Source: Caecitellus pseudoparvulus (lineage: Eukaryota; Bigyra: Bicosoecida). Taken from it: a stretch of DNA of 64,000 nt. Every line of letters starts with the position of its first letter. Positions within the stretch are counted from its first letter, which is position 1. The translations under genes and the position numbers were made by a program. This document shows, in pieces, positions 9,814-22,134 of the stretch. A model generated the notes under the pieces. It was not told where the DNA came from and did no database searches. It saw nothing but the letters and a program-made list of their open reading frames with translations. The stretch spans positions 1,364,001-1,428,000 of the forward strand of contig CBFFRQ010000069.1 of the NCBI GenBank assembly GCA_965644315.1, read 5' to 3'.

Positions 9814-12052
9814 TCACCGCAACTCCATGCCTGCGGCAAGGAGGTCCACGTGCGTGTTTGCCGTGTCCAGCACGCCTCGCACCTCCTGCGACATGGTGGC
9901 ATCCAGGGCAGGCTCCAGACGGGACCACACCGCTGCCACATCAGCTTCCCCTGCAATGCCTGACTGGCGCATCACAGCCCCCAGTGCCTCTTTCCCCACG
10001 CGTGCCAGGGACTGCCGCATGGCCGTCGACAGCGTCTCCAGCAAGCTGCTACGAGCTTTCTCCAAGGCAGGCGCCAGCTTACGCCTTCGAGCTGTCCAAC
10101 TCGCGTCATCACATTCAGCGGGCCTATGCCAGGTTGTCTCGCTGCGCTCTGAGTGGTGCCAGTAGCTCCTGGCGCGTTTCTTGTCCACGTGGTGCGTCCA
10201 GCCACCTCCGTCGCCCACCGAGGTGGAAGAGGCTGCGGCCGCGCCGACGGGTGTCACAGGGCCCTGGCTTCGTGCCTTGGAGTCCAATTGGCGCTGGAGG
10301 TTCTGGACCTGCACAGTGAGCGTGGAATTTTCCCCTGTCAGCCTTGCTGCCTGTTCCTGCAGCGTGTCCACGTGTGCGATGAACGCCTCCCTAGCGGATG
10401 CGACCTTGTCTTGAAGCTCCTGCACTTGTGCGGCATAGGCTTGGCCGACACTTTTCGCAGTTCCCGTGCCTCCAGACACCGCACGTTCCAAAGCCGCTTT
10501 CAGAGCTTCATTGGCACTCAGAACGGACGCCAGCTCTTTGTGGTACGACAGCACTTGCGAGCGCAGAGCAGCGAGGGTTTTCGTCTCCTCTTGGATCGTA
10601 TTGGCTGCTGACACTTCACGGGCTGCGTAGGTATGCATCAGCACCAATTGCCTCCTCCCCGCCTCTGACTCTGTCAGCTCTCCTTTCAACTGCTGCACCT
10701 GCCGGGCCAGCAACAGCGTGGCCTCCCTAGACGACTGACTGGGAGGGCTGCCCGCCACCCGCTTGGTCATAGCTGTGCCACTGTCCCCATGTGCAAGCAA
10801 TCGCTTCAACCTCTTGACTTCTTCTTGCAGCTGCTTTACCATGACTGTGGGAGGAATGCGCTCGTTTACGTGGGCGTGCACGACCACTTGCTTGGCCCGG
10901 TCAGCAAAGGACAGCGTGCTAAGGGATTCCTCCACAGCAGTGGGTGAGGGAGACAGGGTGATGAAAAAGGCTGTTCGGGTATTGCCCCCGAGGCTGTCCT
11001 GCAACAGCCGCGTGAGTTTGCTCTCCCGATATGGCACATGGCCAGCGCCGCTGGCCGTCAACGCCCGAATGCAGCGGCCGAGGCAAGAGAGGGACTGGTT
11101 GATGGCGGTCAGCTCTGACATGCGGCTGGGGGTGACGGACAGCTGATGCGCCTGGATCTTCTCGCTGCCAGCAAGGTCCACAAAGCACACCTTGCTCAGC
11201 ACACGAGCAGCATCCGGCCCGGTTCCTGCAGGTTGATCCAGGTGCACCATGAAAATGGTGTGACTCCTGCTCGAGTGCTCATTCATGTCCGTGCTGGCCA
11301 AGCTGCGGTTGCGTGCCCCTTGCCACAGGACGCCAAGCACATCGTCAGCACCCTGCACAGGCACGGAGACAGCATCGGGCACCACCACACCTGCATCTGT
11401 GGAGGAGTGCAGGCTGAGCCCGCGCCCTCCACGATCTGGTGAGCTGTCTGCCAAAAGGTCGAAGATGGCTTCGTTGTAGATTTCAAGGTACGACACGCTG
11501 ACCTGGCTTCCTGGCGCAACGCCAGCAAACAAGGCTTTCAGTGCTCGAGGCAGCAGACCCCATGAGCCCTCATCTGCAGCTGCCTGGAAACTTCCCGGCG
11601 TCTTTGGCTGCGACTCGGCAAGCCGCCAGACGTCCACCCCAAGCATGGTATGTGTCTTCCCCGTCGACGTCTGTCCGTACCTGGCAACGCATGGAGGGCA
11701 GCACGGTGCGAAGGTGTGCCGTTGAGCTGCAACTTCCGCAGTGTCGCCGGCCGTGCCGCGGCCTGAGCACTCACGCGAACACTGTGACATTGTAGCCTTC
11801 CAGGCAAGATTTAAGCTGGGGTTGCACCAGGGAAAAGGCGTCCTCTTGTGTTGAGGAGGAAGGCAGCACAGCATCGAACTGGAACTTGAGAGGCTTGGTG
11901 CTCTCTGGCGTTGAAACAGACACCTGCCGTGTCACTGCGTCTGCAGCAAGGGCCTGCTCCGCCACGCCCATGTGCTCCCGTGGCAGCAGCGGCCGGACAC
12001 GTGCATACACTTGAATGCGATCCATGTCGCTACCGCCGAGGAGCGCGGCCAT
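9814..12052 (-). CDS. Kinesin motor protein with C-terminal WW domain
   Basis: Exons 11775-12052 and 9814-11680 (intron 11681-11774) give 714 aa. The intron lies just before the P-loop, and splicing restores VFAYGQTSTGKTHTM (residues 91-105). Switch I is NEHSSRSH (226-233) and switch II VDLAGSEK (260-267). YRESKLTRLLQDSLGG is also intact. These mark an N-terminal, ATP-driven microtubule motor. Coiled coil follows to about residue 560. Residues 585-613 (10120-10200) fit a WW domain: W, D, Y-W, H, T, W, P in the usual spacing, with GGGWTHHVDKKR and ETTWHRP. WW domains bind proline-rich ligands, so this may be a cargo or regulator site. The subfamily is not clear. The start is the first ATG before DRIQVYARVRP. 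In-frame non-ATG extension upstream is probably leader. Confidence 0.9.
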
Positions 12053-12208
12053 GCTGCTAGACCTGTGAAAAGGTCCTTTCGTGCCGTCGCTGGCAGAGCT
12101 CTGGCTAACAACTGCGCACGTGCCGCACTCTGAGAAGACGCTCTCGTCGGCGGAAGCACATATGCAGCGACAGGAATTAAATTTAATTTTCAATAGTTTC
12201 CGTCCCGG

Positions 12209-15200
12209 TCAAGGATCAGCGGTAGGAGCCTTCACAGCCTCAACCAGAGACCCCCATGTTTGTTGGGTCTGAGACAGGTACAGCTGCCGCTGCTTCTTCG
12301 CAGAGGATTCAACAATCTGTGCTCCACCTGAGCGTCTTCGCTTCCCATGGCGCTTGGCTGCCATGATCTCCGAGTCGAGAGAGCGCAATGGCGCCGCGAA
12401 CGGGCCGACCGTTTGGGAGGCTGCGGCCTCCGTGGCAGTCTGCTCGTGAACAGCCAGAGAAGGTGTTGTGCTCAGGCGGCGCCGAATGGGTGAGGGTGGC
12501 AAGTCTGCATCAGTGCTGACTTGCCCTGCACCCTGGCTGCGTTCGTCGGCGCTGATCACGATACCCTCACTCTTGCTGACCCCACGCGCTCCATGCCGCG
12601 CAGCTTGCTGCTGGCGATACACGAACTCCTCCATGGTATCTCTGGCCAAGAGCCTATACACAAAGCAAGTCGCTTGCTGCCCAAGTCGGTGGCATCGAGA
12701 CACAGCTTGCTCCTCAACCCCTGGCAGATCCACGGGATCCAGCACAATCACATGCCGCGCAGAGATCAGCGTTAGCCCAGAAGCGTCTGTATCGGAGCAA
12801 AGGAGCAAGACTCTCATGTTTCGTTTCGTCCTGAAGTGGCGGAGGGCTTTTGCTTTCTGGGCCCGCCCACCTCGAAGCTGCACCGCTTGGATGTGATTCA
12901 GCGCCAGCGCCTGCTGGGCAAGGTCCAGCAGGGAGCGCCACTGCGTGAAGACGAGAACCTTGTCATCCACAGGCAAGGATAAAATTCGGCGAACCATGCA
13001 CACAAGCTTTGTCCCGAATCGCTCGCTTTGAGCAGCGACGGAGATGGAGTTGGCAAGGGGTGTGCTGAATGGCGTGTACAACGACGCTGCCTGTGCACCT
13101 TCCACGTACTCCACACGGCCATGAGAAACGCGGGCTGTCGAATGAGGCACAAACGGATCAACTCCCTGAGCCGTGCCAGATGCTTGCAATGACTGGTGCG
13201 GAATGTAGGCCAAAGCAGACTCGTGTCCTGCGCCTCGATCTGCCGCGCGGAATGTGAACATGGTGTCTCGTGGCCACTCTGCCCGGCACTCGGGGCAAGA
13301 CACGACGCGCTGAGCAGCCTGTGGGTGATCGGCGTGCACGGCACGCGCTTGGATCCACGCATTGATGCAGGGCCAGCAATACACATGACCACATTGCAGC
13401 AGGGCTGGGTCCGGAGGCTTCGCTTCACCGTTCCACTCCCACCTTGCCTTGCAGATTGCGCACTTGAATCCATCTCGCAAAAGAGCAGTCTTCTGCTCTA
13501 AATACTGCAGTTTATCTTGGGCAGCTTGGAGCTGGGCGCGCAGAGGGAGGGAGGCCCGCAGGAGCGCGACACCGGCTGAGGCAAATCCCTCAACAAACTT
13601 GAGCACACTACCTGTCCAAGAGTGGCTTGACGACGAGAGACTTGAAGCGATCGATTCGTGTGCAACGGCTCCTTCAATCGGGAAACTGTCGAAAGTCGGT
13701 GCTTCGCGGGGTGGCAGAACCTCCCCTTTCACCTCGCTTGCACCAGCCAAGTTCAAGACGTGCTCCAGCACGGCTCTTGTCACTTGGCCGGGGATAGATG
13801 GCGTAGATCGTAGGCCCCGCACCGGCATCGCTAATGTAGCAACAGCTGTCCTCAGTGAGGCGCTGCAGTGCTCACTGAGCAAGAAAGCTCTCGTGGCTGT
13901 CCAGGTGGCATGTGGACCAGGGCGCACGTCCCACATCTCAAATTGGTCCACAATTGTGTGCTTTACTTCCGCACTAATTTGATCAACACTGCGAGAGGAC
14001 TGGTGGCTCAGAGAAGCTGTCTTAATGAAAGCCTCCACAGCCCGTCTTGCCGCCGGCGCCCAGGAACCGCTTCGATACCCGTCCCAGTCTAAGATGCCAA
14101 GGGCTGTGGCCGCTGGGGAGTCGCTACTGGACAGCCCCGACACTTCTGCCGTGAACCCCCGCGCCAGAGCATGATCTTCTTCTTTTAAGTGAATGGAAAA
14201 TGACCCTGCGGCCCAGGTCGTCCACAGCGTCGAGTCCAGGCAAGGAGGGGGTGGGGGCACCGTGCGGGATCGACGGTGGAGATCAGTCTCCATCTCTGCG
14301 TCTGCTTCGTGTGTCTCACTTGCTTGTGGTGCCAGGTCAAGCTTGAGATCTTCAACTTTGCGCGCTTTGTCTGTGCTGCGCAGGCCACAACCCGTCTCAA
14401 AATACAGCGCCTCATCCCACGGGCCAAGGATGGGCTCTGGCGGCTGCACGGGACTGGCTTCTCGGTCAAGCCCTGGCACGTCCAGGCGCAGTGCTTCTTG
14501 AAGCTCCATTGCCAAATTCGTGAATGGAAGCTGCAGCAGAGACCGAGTTGATACTTTGTGAGACGAGTGGGCCTTGAGTCCCGCGAGTGGGATGCTTCCT
14601 GCTGCCTGGGCTGCCTCCAAGCAATCTGCGACAAAGTCCGTACACTTTTCGTGAAGAGCATGCAGTCCAGCCGCCCCATTTCGAGCAGTTGCCTCGTAAT
14701 CATGCACCAGCTTTGCAAAGAACACGTTGTTCATGAAATCGGCGTACAGGTCGGGGCACATGGGCTGTGTCCACCTCAAGGGATGGCCAACGACGCAAAG
14801 TGGCCACTTGAGGCAAATGACCTCAGCTCCAGTTGGGACGGGGACTGAAGGCTGAGCGTCAGGGGCTCGCCACTGCGAGATCCGAAGTTCCACAAAAGAA
14901 AGTGCTCCTGTCCTCACTCGCCGCCCAAAGTCCTCAGCTGTGCTCTTATCGTACACGCTGTGCATGACTCCGTGGCGCGATCCCCAACGTGTGCAGGCGT
15001 CAGCCACCCGCTCGTGAAGCAGCATGGACCAAGGAATGCCCAGATTTGCCGCTGCAGCTTGGGCACGCTGTCGGTATGTGTTGAGTGCGCCGTTGAGGCT
15101 GGATGTGCCACTCTTAGCGAGCTGGCGATGGAAGCACTTCACAACCCAAGCGTCGGGGATGGTGGAGGATGCCCTCATCACATCTCCCGTCGAGAGAGGC

Positions 15201-18200
15201 GCCCCGAGGGCCTTGGAAACGCTTCGAGTAGTAGTAATGAGTTCGCTTCGCATCTGAGCCCGAATCTGAGCGCTCACCGTGGCCCCGGCTGCTGTGTTGC
15301 TCAAGTGGTACAGAATGTGAGATGCCTCCCGGAAGCCTTGCCAATTCAGCACGAAGGTAGCCCACTGCGATGCTCTGCGCTCCACTTCTTTGTAGGCTTG
15401 CAACATGCCCGGCGGAAGGGACGGAGGCGGAAGCATGTCTGCGTCTCCTCCTGTGCAGTCCATGGTGCGCAGGGTGATGGGCACTCGTTCAGTCCCCACC
15501 GCGTTGACTCGAGACAAGCCTCGAGCTCCACTCGGGACAACATTGAGAACAGTTACCTCAACCTCATGTTGCATGCCGTGAACGTGTGACTGCTCCGTTC
15601 GCATGGCAGAAATGAGGGCAGGGAAGTTCTCGACGAGCTCGGGGTCACACAAGCTGGGTGAGAAGAACTCACGCAAACGGCGCGCAAGGAAACCAGCTCC
15701 CTCCCGTGCGTTCGCTCGAACTGCCTTGCAATGCTGCTGTGCATACCGGAGCATGGTGTGCAGCGTTGTCTGCCGCAGACGCCGTACAGCAGTCCTCGCA
15801 GCTTCTTCTCTGCCTTGCACCCGGAACATTCGCAGCAGCAGCAAAATTGCTCGCACTTCAGTCATACCCCATTGTCGGTAGGCTGCCCGTTCAGCGGCAT
15901 GGGCCTCTCGCCACAGTTCAACATGCTGGGATGCACCCCACGCAGCACGGGCGTGGAACTCAGCTTGATGGCAATGCCACGCTGCTGTGCTGGGAGCTTC
16001 GCAGTTGATGGGGGACTGGCCCTGCCCTACGAGTTGCGAGGCACCCAGTGGCACTTCTTGAAATGCAGGCGCTGTACTTTGTGAGGCTGAGTCAGGGTCA
16101 ACTGCTGCCCACACGAGCCCCATGAGCCAGTGCCACTGCGCCAAGGCAAGCTGAAGCTCAATGTGGGCCAAGCGCAGAGGCTGAACACGGGTGGCTTTGA
16201 ATGCTGTCAGCTGCTTGTGCATGAGTTCATCGGGGGAGGAGGCAACATGGCTGTGAGGGACTTCTGCTGTGCTCTCGGCCCCCCTGCGGGAGCCTCGGCC
16301 ACGCTTCCGCCTCCTCTTGCCGCCAGTGGCTTGGCCCGCACCTCCCTCCTGCACGGCTTCATCCAGCACACCCCCTGCTGCCACACCAATCCTGTCGCTC
16401 AGGGCAGGGTGGCAGGCGGTGCGTCTCAGGGATGCAAGGTCTGCCCGGAGCTGAAGAGGCAAGGCATGAATGGGCTGAGACAGATCTGGGGCAGCCGCCC
16501 CACCTTCTGCAATAGCTGCCGCCAAGATTCGCTTGCGCACCTCAGTCGCGGTAGCGGCGTACCAGTCCCGCTCTGCAGGGCCGAGGCTTAGAGCGATGTT
16601 GTACGTGTGCCGTGCAGGCAGATCAAGCTCCGCTTCCACGTCAGATTTAGTGTTTCGCCAGAAACAGGGAGCCAGCAGCTCTCGCACAACCTGCAATCCA
16701 GCCACACTGCCTGATTGTGCCATGCGAGTCACGAGGCCGTGCCAGTACAGCGGACTGCTCAGTGGCTCATGGCGCAAAAACGACAACATGCCGTGAAGAT
16801 CCTGCAACTCCCGCAAAATGGGAGTTCCTGTGACGCACCAGCGATGCACAGCGTGAATGGTCCCCGCCATCTCCGCCGTGGCACTGACTGAGTGGCCTTC
16901 TACCTCCTGAGCTTCGTCCAGGACAAGCCTCCAGAATACAAGACAGCGAAGTGGGGAACGGGGAGGCGGGTACTTGGGCTGCTTGCGGCTTGAGCGGAGC
17001 ACCCCTTTGTAATGAACGTCCCCTCGCAACGTCTCGTAGTCGACAAGGACAATATCTGCCATGGCCAAGCAGGCCAGGGTGGACACCCACTCCTCAGCCG
17101 TGCGGCAGTCCTTGCTCACACCCCTGTACACGGCAATCCGCTGCCCGGAGTCGGGTGTAAACCAAGCCATGCTATTCATAACTGAAGAACAGTTGAATCG
17201 ACTGGCACTCGGTGTGTGGGGCTGACACCCCTGCGCAGACGCTCCGAGGGGGCTTCCCCACCGCTGCAGCTCCCCCAGCCACTGATCGATGATGCGGGAA
17301 GGCATACAGATGAGCGTGGCAGTGGACCGCACCACTGCCGCCTGTGGAAGAGATGCGGTGGCTAGAGGGGGGAGTTCAGCGTGCCCGTACGCAGTCAGTG
17401 CATGCAGCGCTGTCTGCAGGTGCTGAGAGACAGCGACTGCATCCCCAGCCACGGGTGGCAGCAGCTGCGCCTCACCAACGGCATATGGGTCGCCCTCAGC
17501 AAGCATGCCTTCGGCGGAAAACTGCGCCACAAACGCCGGCACCAAGTGATCGGGCAGGTGCTGCGCGGCTTGCTGGATGTGGGGGCTTGCAAACACGCCA
17601 GTGCATGCCGCGCTGACCGCTGCTCGATGGGGAGCCTGGCACCAGCGAATGTGAGCTATCGTGGTCGCGGTCTTGCCGAGGCCCATTTCATCTGCTAGGA
17701 TGCCGCCGCCACCACCCTGCAGGACTGGGCGAGGGCCTATGCACAGCTGCCCTGTCACAACGCACAGCCAAGCTTCTCGCGACTGCTTCGTGCCCTCCGC
17801 TTGTGCCGGGGTGTCTGCAAGGGTGGTCAGCTCAGACCAGGGTACGCTCACCCAAGCGGGGTGCAGTTCTTCCAGCCCTTTGCTGGATTCCCTCTCCTCC
17901 ATCCAGGCCATAGCCCTCAACTGGTACGCCTTCAGTGCCTCGCAGCCGGCAGGTGGAGGGGCTTGTGCGTGCCGACTGCTCGGGCGTAGCTCGCCCAGCA
18001 GTTGGGCGATGGAGGCTGTGGACTCAGCGGTTGCAGGGTGAGCCATGGCAATAGCTTCAGCTGATGCAAACGTTTCACCGTCTTGCTTGGCCTGTCTGGG
18101 GAGAGCTTGCAGCAAGGCCTGGGGAAGCTCCGCTGAGGAGCCGCCGAGCATTTGGTCCACGAACTTGCTCCTGAGGCAGCTGGCCGCGAGTCGTAGCCAC

Positions 18201-18641
18201 CTCCAGCTTGGCCCGGGCGCCTCCGACAGCCCATTCAGAGCGTGCAGTGGGTGTGTGAGAGGGACGAGGATTCTGACCTCCAGTTTCTTCGGGTCGCTAC
18301 CATCGTCGCTGGGCATGCTCGCCTCCAGAAAGCAGCCAGCTTGCGAGGCAAGGTAGCGAAGAAAGGAGGCCATCGGAGAAGCCTGCTGCGGCCTCCAGGT
18401 CCATGAATCTGTCGATGTATACTGGGCGTGGAGCTGCAGTGGGTGCGGTGTCAGGGACACCTCGCACGGAACCTGATGAAGGCAAAAAGTGAACCAGTGC
18501 ATTCAATTACCGCACGATCGCCTGCAAGGCACGCACATGAACCGTCCATGCCGTAGACCGAGAAGGTTGCTGCCAAGACGGGATAATGTCGATGAAGTAC
18601 ACTACGCAGGGCTCCTGCTGCCGCTGAGTGCTCGTTTGCAT
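12209..18641 (-). CDS. SHPRH: SHPRH-type SNF2 helicase / RING E3 ubiquitin ligase
   Basis: The main exon 12209-18472 is open for 2088 codons. A likely first exon, 18537-18641, joins through a 64-nt intron (GTGCGT...CATCAG) to give about 2122 aa. The SNF2 ATPase is split. The first half has ILADEMGLGKTATT (near 17690), DEAQ as motif II (SHPRH relatives also use DEAQ) and WCVTGTP. A RING finger is inserted near 13285-13470 with CAICK, CGHVYCWPC and CPECRAEW. The C-terminal helicase lobe has KVLVFTQWRSLL, CSDTDASGLTL and SRCHRLGQ. Known SHPRH proteins ubiquitinate PCNA and help tolerate replication damage. If the first exon is wrong, the start is ATG 18502. Its stop lies 156 nt upstream of the kinesin start on the same strand. 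Confidence 0.9.
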
Positions 18642-19006
18642 GCTGAAGCAAGTGCTCGAAGCTCTTGCTGCAGCACGAGGGCCGGGATGCACAGGCGCGG
18701 GGACAATGATGCCTTCAGCAAAGAAACCGAGACCAAGCGCTTCAGCGGAAGTTGCAACTTAGAATTGATTCAGTGATAGCAATTTTGGTGCCGCATGTGC
18801 CCTGCGTACTTGCAGTGGCGTTCATTGGCGCTCATAGCTGGGAATGAAAGCAGTCGCCAAATTTGAAATGAGACACACTCTCAGAAACCAATGCACCCGT
18901 CATTCCAGCTTTAACAGCTTGTACACTTGCGTGCGGGCCTGTGCACGCTTCAGTCCCATTGGACTAGCGGCCAAATTCAGCTGCGGGAGGCAGACTTCAG
19001 GCCAGC
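18642..19006. promoter_or_regulatory. Divergent upstream region, SHPRH / CCDC24-like
   Basis: These 365 nt lie between opposite start codons. A further 5' exon of the SHPRH gene could lie here, since CTTGCTTCAG just upstream of 18641 resembles an acceptor. Otherwise I see nothing distinctive. Confidence 0.35.
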
Positions 19007-20258
19007 ATGGCAAGCCTGCCGCGGCAAGGAGAGCAGCCAGCACAGGAAGTGCTGCCCCCTCGCACCTTGCTGTGGCCAGCAATAAAGGCGCGACTGGAAC
19101 CGCTAGAGGTCAGGGAAGTGAAGGCGTTGATTGGAGCTGAGGCTGTGGAAGACAACGAGGTGGGCAAGCGAAACGCCGTGGCGTTTCGCGCCTGCACCCC
19201 ACACGCTGTCAAGTCTCCGGTTTCTCGCAGACGCACTATGCCGCGATTCAGAACATGTGCACTCTCGTTGTAGAAGCGAGGGCTGCAAATGCTCAGCTTC
19301 GCGAGGTGTGTTTGGCCGCCCCTCGCCCACCTCACCTCTGTCTGTCAGAAACGCCTGGCCCGCCGCACAGAGAATCCAGGAGTTGCCGTCGTCTTCAGGA
19401 GCATTGCCATCACTTCCCCAGCAGAACTCTGCACCCAGTCGCCAGGCAGTGGAGGTGCTTCAGTCGCAGATCAAGTACTTCGTGGAGCGTATTCAAGAGG
19501 CCAAAGGCGCCTCGGTGCCTGGCTCCGTGCCGCCTTTGCAGCTGCAGGCAGCCGCGTCAAGCACTTCGGAGGCTGCGGGGCTTGTCGCATCCACCCCCCG
19601 AGAAAAGGAAATCCTGCAGTTTATTTCTGGGCCGGGAAGGCCCCAGTCTTCGCGGAGCTCAGAACGCTTCGGAGCACGACCCCTCAGCGCACGCCCAGCG
19701 TCCAGCCGCCCTTCCACAGCTGCCTCGTGCAGCACTGCAGGGCAATCTGCGGCCTCCACAGCAGGTGTTCTGGACTCTTTGCAGGGCCGCCTGTCGCTGT
19801 TTACGCTGGACTCCGTCCTGCAGCAGCTGCGAGATGCGCTCGTCGACGAGGCGGAAGCGCTGTCGGCCGACCACGAGTACGTGGAGGTGTGCCTGCGCGA
19901 GGCAGCTGAGGAGCGCTTGGCGCTGGAGGGCGTGCTGGCTGCGCGGCGCACGGGAGGTGCACGGCCACCGACTCCCAGCCAGGGCAGCCCTGAGCAGCCC
20001 AGTGTGGAGGACCTGCGAGAGTACAAGGCTCGGCTGCAGGCCACGTGGCTGGCCATGGAGGGTGTTGAGGGGGGCCAGCAACAGCCCCGAGCCCCCTCAC
20101 GGCGCTTCGCGGCGCGTCTTAGAGGTGCCGTGGGCTCTGAAGATGCTGTCGCGGAGCCGTCATTCCGGCGTGGGGGCAGGGTCGTGCCAGCACAGGGCTC
20201 CAGCAAGGCTGGCACTGCGGCCGGTATCATGGAGGATTTGGAAGAGCTGTTTGGGTAG
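19007..20258 (+). CDS. CCDC24-like coiled-coil protein
   Basis: Exons 19007-19159, 19231-19305 and 19380-20258 give 368 aa; the introns are 71 and 74 nt, both phase 0. The N-terminus has LLWPAIKARLEPLEVREVK, then a helical segment (MCTLVVEARAANAQLRE). A low-complexity Ser/Arg/Pro middle follows. A second conserved-looking helical block is LDSVLQQLRDALVDEAEAL plus a helix of Glu/Ala residues. The order (LW...REVK, variable linker, paired C-terminal helices) resembles animal CCDC24, a poorly understood coiled-coil protein. That match is from memory and tentative. No enzymatic domain is present, and the C-terminus is MEDLEELFG. The second intron has alternative acceptors (19348, 19412), but only the one at 19379 keeps frame with a normal length. 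Confidence 0.6.
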
Positions 20259-20446
20259 CAGCACCCCCTCCAAAGCACCCCCGCCGACAAGGATGACATC
20301 CAGTACCTGGCTCAAGACAATGTACTCAACCCCTCACCTTGAACTCTGCTGCTCCTTGATTCCTTGCTTGCCTGCGCCGAGTTGATGCGCTTGGCCCCAA
20401 CTGCAGCTCGCAAGTTCCACGGCCACCCTCTAGAAGCGCTTGAAGC

Positions 20447-22127
20447 ATGGGAGGACTGGGTGGATCAGGGGGGCATTTCGGGGGACATACCAGAGTGGAG
20501 CACACGTCAGTGTGTGGCAAGCTCTTGAACAGCCTGGTTGGCGTGCTGTGAGTTTCGACGTTGGCGTGTTGGGTCGATTTCCGCACATACTCAAGTTGCC
20601 CACGCGCCGCCCCCTGCTCAGCATTGGCTTTGCACTGTTTCTAGGGGGATTCCCCCTGTTGGCATGGAATGAGAACAACTACATTCGAGTGCGTGCTTGG
20701 CAGTCGATGGACCCCAAGCGGGGATGAGTTGACTGGCACCCGCCTGCCTGTACAGGTGTGGGAAAGCTTGACAGAGGGCCTTAGCAAGGTCGTGTCAGTG
20801 CAGGAGGTGAACACATTGGACTACTCATTGGATGGCAGCCTCGTGCACATTGCAGGACCCCTTTCCAACGTCCCGGTCCTCCGCGATACGTGCGCACCTG
20901 CCGTGCTCTGCCGAGGCCGCCGTACCAAACTTTAGTGCCCCCGCCCCCCCCCACCGACGCAGGGAATTCGGGGTGTCAGCCCGCGGAGTGCGCCTAGAGC
21001 GTGTGGTTGAAATGTACCAGTACAAGGAGCGCCGGCACACGAAGAAGCGCCGGAACGCAGGCGGCGGTGACACGACCGTGACCACCTACACCTACCCCAA
21101 AGTGTGGTCATCCAGCCTTATTCACTCGCATTCTTTCCAAGACCCATCCTTCTCCAACCCCGACGACATGCCCTTCGTGGAGGCGGTGGATACAGCCGAC
21201 GATGTGCAGGTGGGGGCATATCACCTGACCCGCGAGCAAGTGGGCATGTTGGGGCGTGGCACGGCCCTGCCCTTGACCCCCAACACGCTGGAGCTGGAGG
21301 GAGGTGGCAAGCGGCCCCGCGGGCGCCAAGGCAAGTCTGTCTCGCGGCGTGCGAGGCGGGAGGAAGTGGAGGAGGAGGACCCGTACGGGGCTGAGCTGCC
21401 CCACGAGTGGGACGAGGAGGACCCAGAGGAAGACGCGTACGACGACGCCCCACCCGTGGCTCGCCGCCGCTCGTCTGGCCGCAAGAAGAACCGCCGGCCA
21501 AGGGGCAGGCAGGGAGCCATGGCAGGGCAGCGTGACATGGTGCCAGCCGCACCAGCTGCTCGGGACCTGCTTGTGACGGGCAACTACTTGTACCTGGGCC
21601 GCAACCCCTCCAACCCTCGCGTGGGAGACACACGGGTGTCCTGGCAGGTGGTGAACCCCAGCGCGGCATCCTTGGTGGGCACCCAGCGCAGTGGCACGAT
21701 CGTCCCCTTCAAGAGCTCCAACGGCTACTCGGTGCATTTGGTGTCGGAGGGGCACCTGAGCGCGGAGGCCATGTTCGATGGGGCCCACACGGAGAACACC
21801 TTCTTCACGTGGCTGCTGCGGGGGGGCGGCTGGCTGCTCATGTTCGTCGGACTGCGCATGGTGGTGGAGCCGGCGGTGGTGGCGCCCCAACTCATCCCCT
21901 GTGTGGGTGGCATCCTGTCAGACATCCTGGCGTGTGGAGCCTGCCTGGCCACCTGCAGCACTGCTTCCGTGCTGGCGCTGGCCACCATTGCCGTCGCCTG
22001 GTTCTTTGTCCGCCCGACCTTCAGCTTGGGCTTGCTGGCGGTGGCAGCTGTTGTGGCCATCGTGGCACGCATGCTGCGCAGTGGGGACAAGGCGACCGGC
22101 CGGGGGGCTCCTGGAAAGGTGGAGTAG
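20447..22127 (+). CDS. TMEM43: TMEM43/LUMA family membrane protein
   Basis: Exons 20447-20547, 20622-20688, 20756-20889 and 20963-22127 give 488 aa, with introns of 74, 67 and 73 nt. Family landmarks fall into place only after splicing. They are an N-terminal TM helix, VGVLIGFALFLGGFPLLAWNE; SLVHIAGPLSNVPVLRD; and FGVSARGVRLERVVEMYQY. Three or four TM helices close the protein (about residues 375-480). TMEM43 is an ER/inner nuclear membrane protein that interacts with lamins and emerin in animals. Its role elsewhere is unclear. Odd here is an Arg- and Asp/Glu-rich low-complexity insert (about 21300-21540) in the presumed lumenal part. The 3' end is 7 nt from the convergent RNase H gene. Confidence 0.88.
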
Positions 22128-22134
22128 ACACGCA

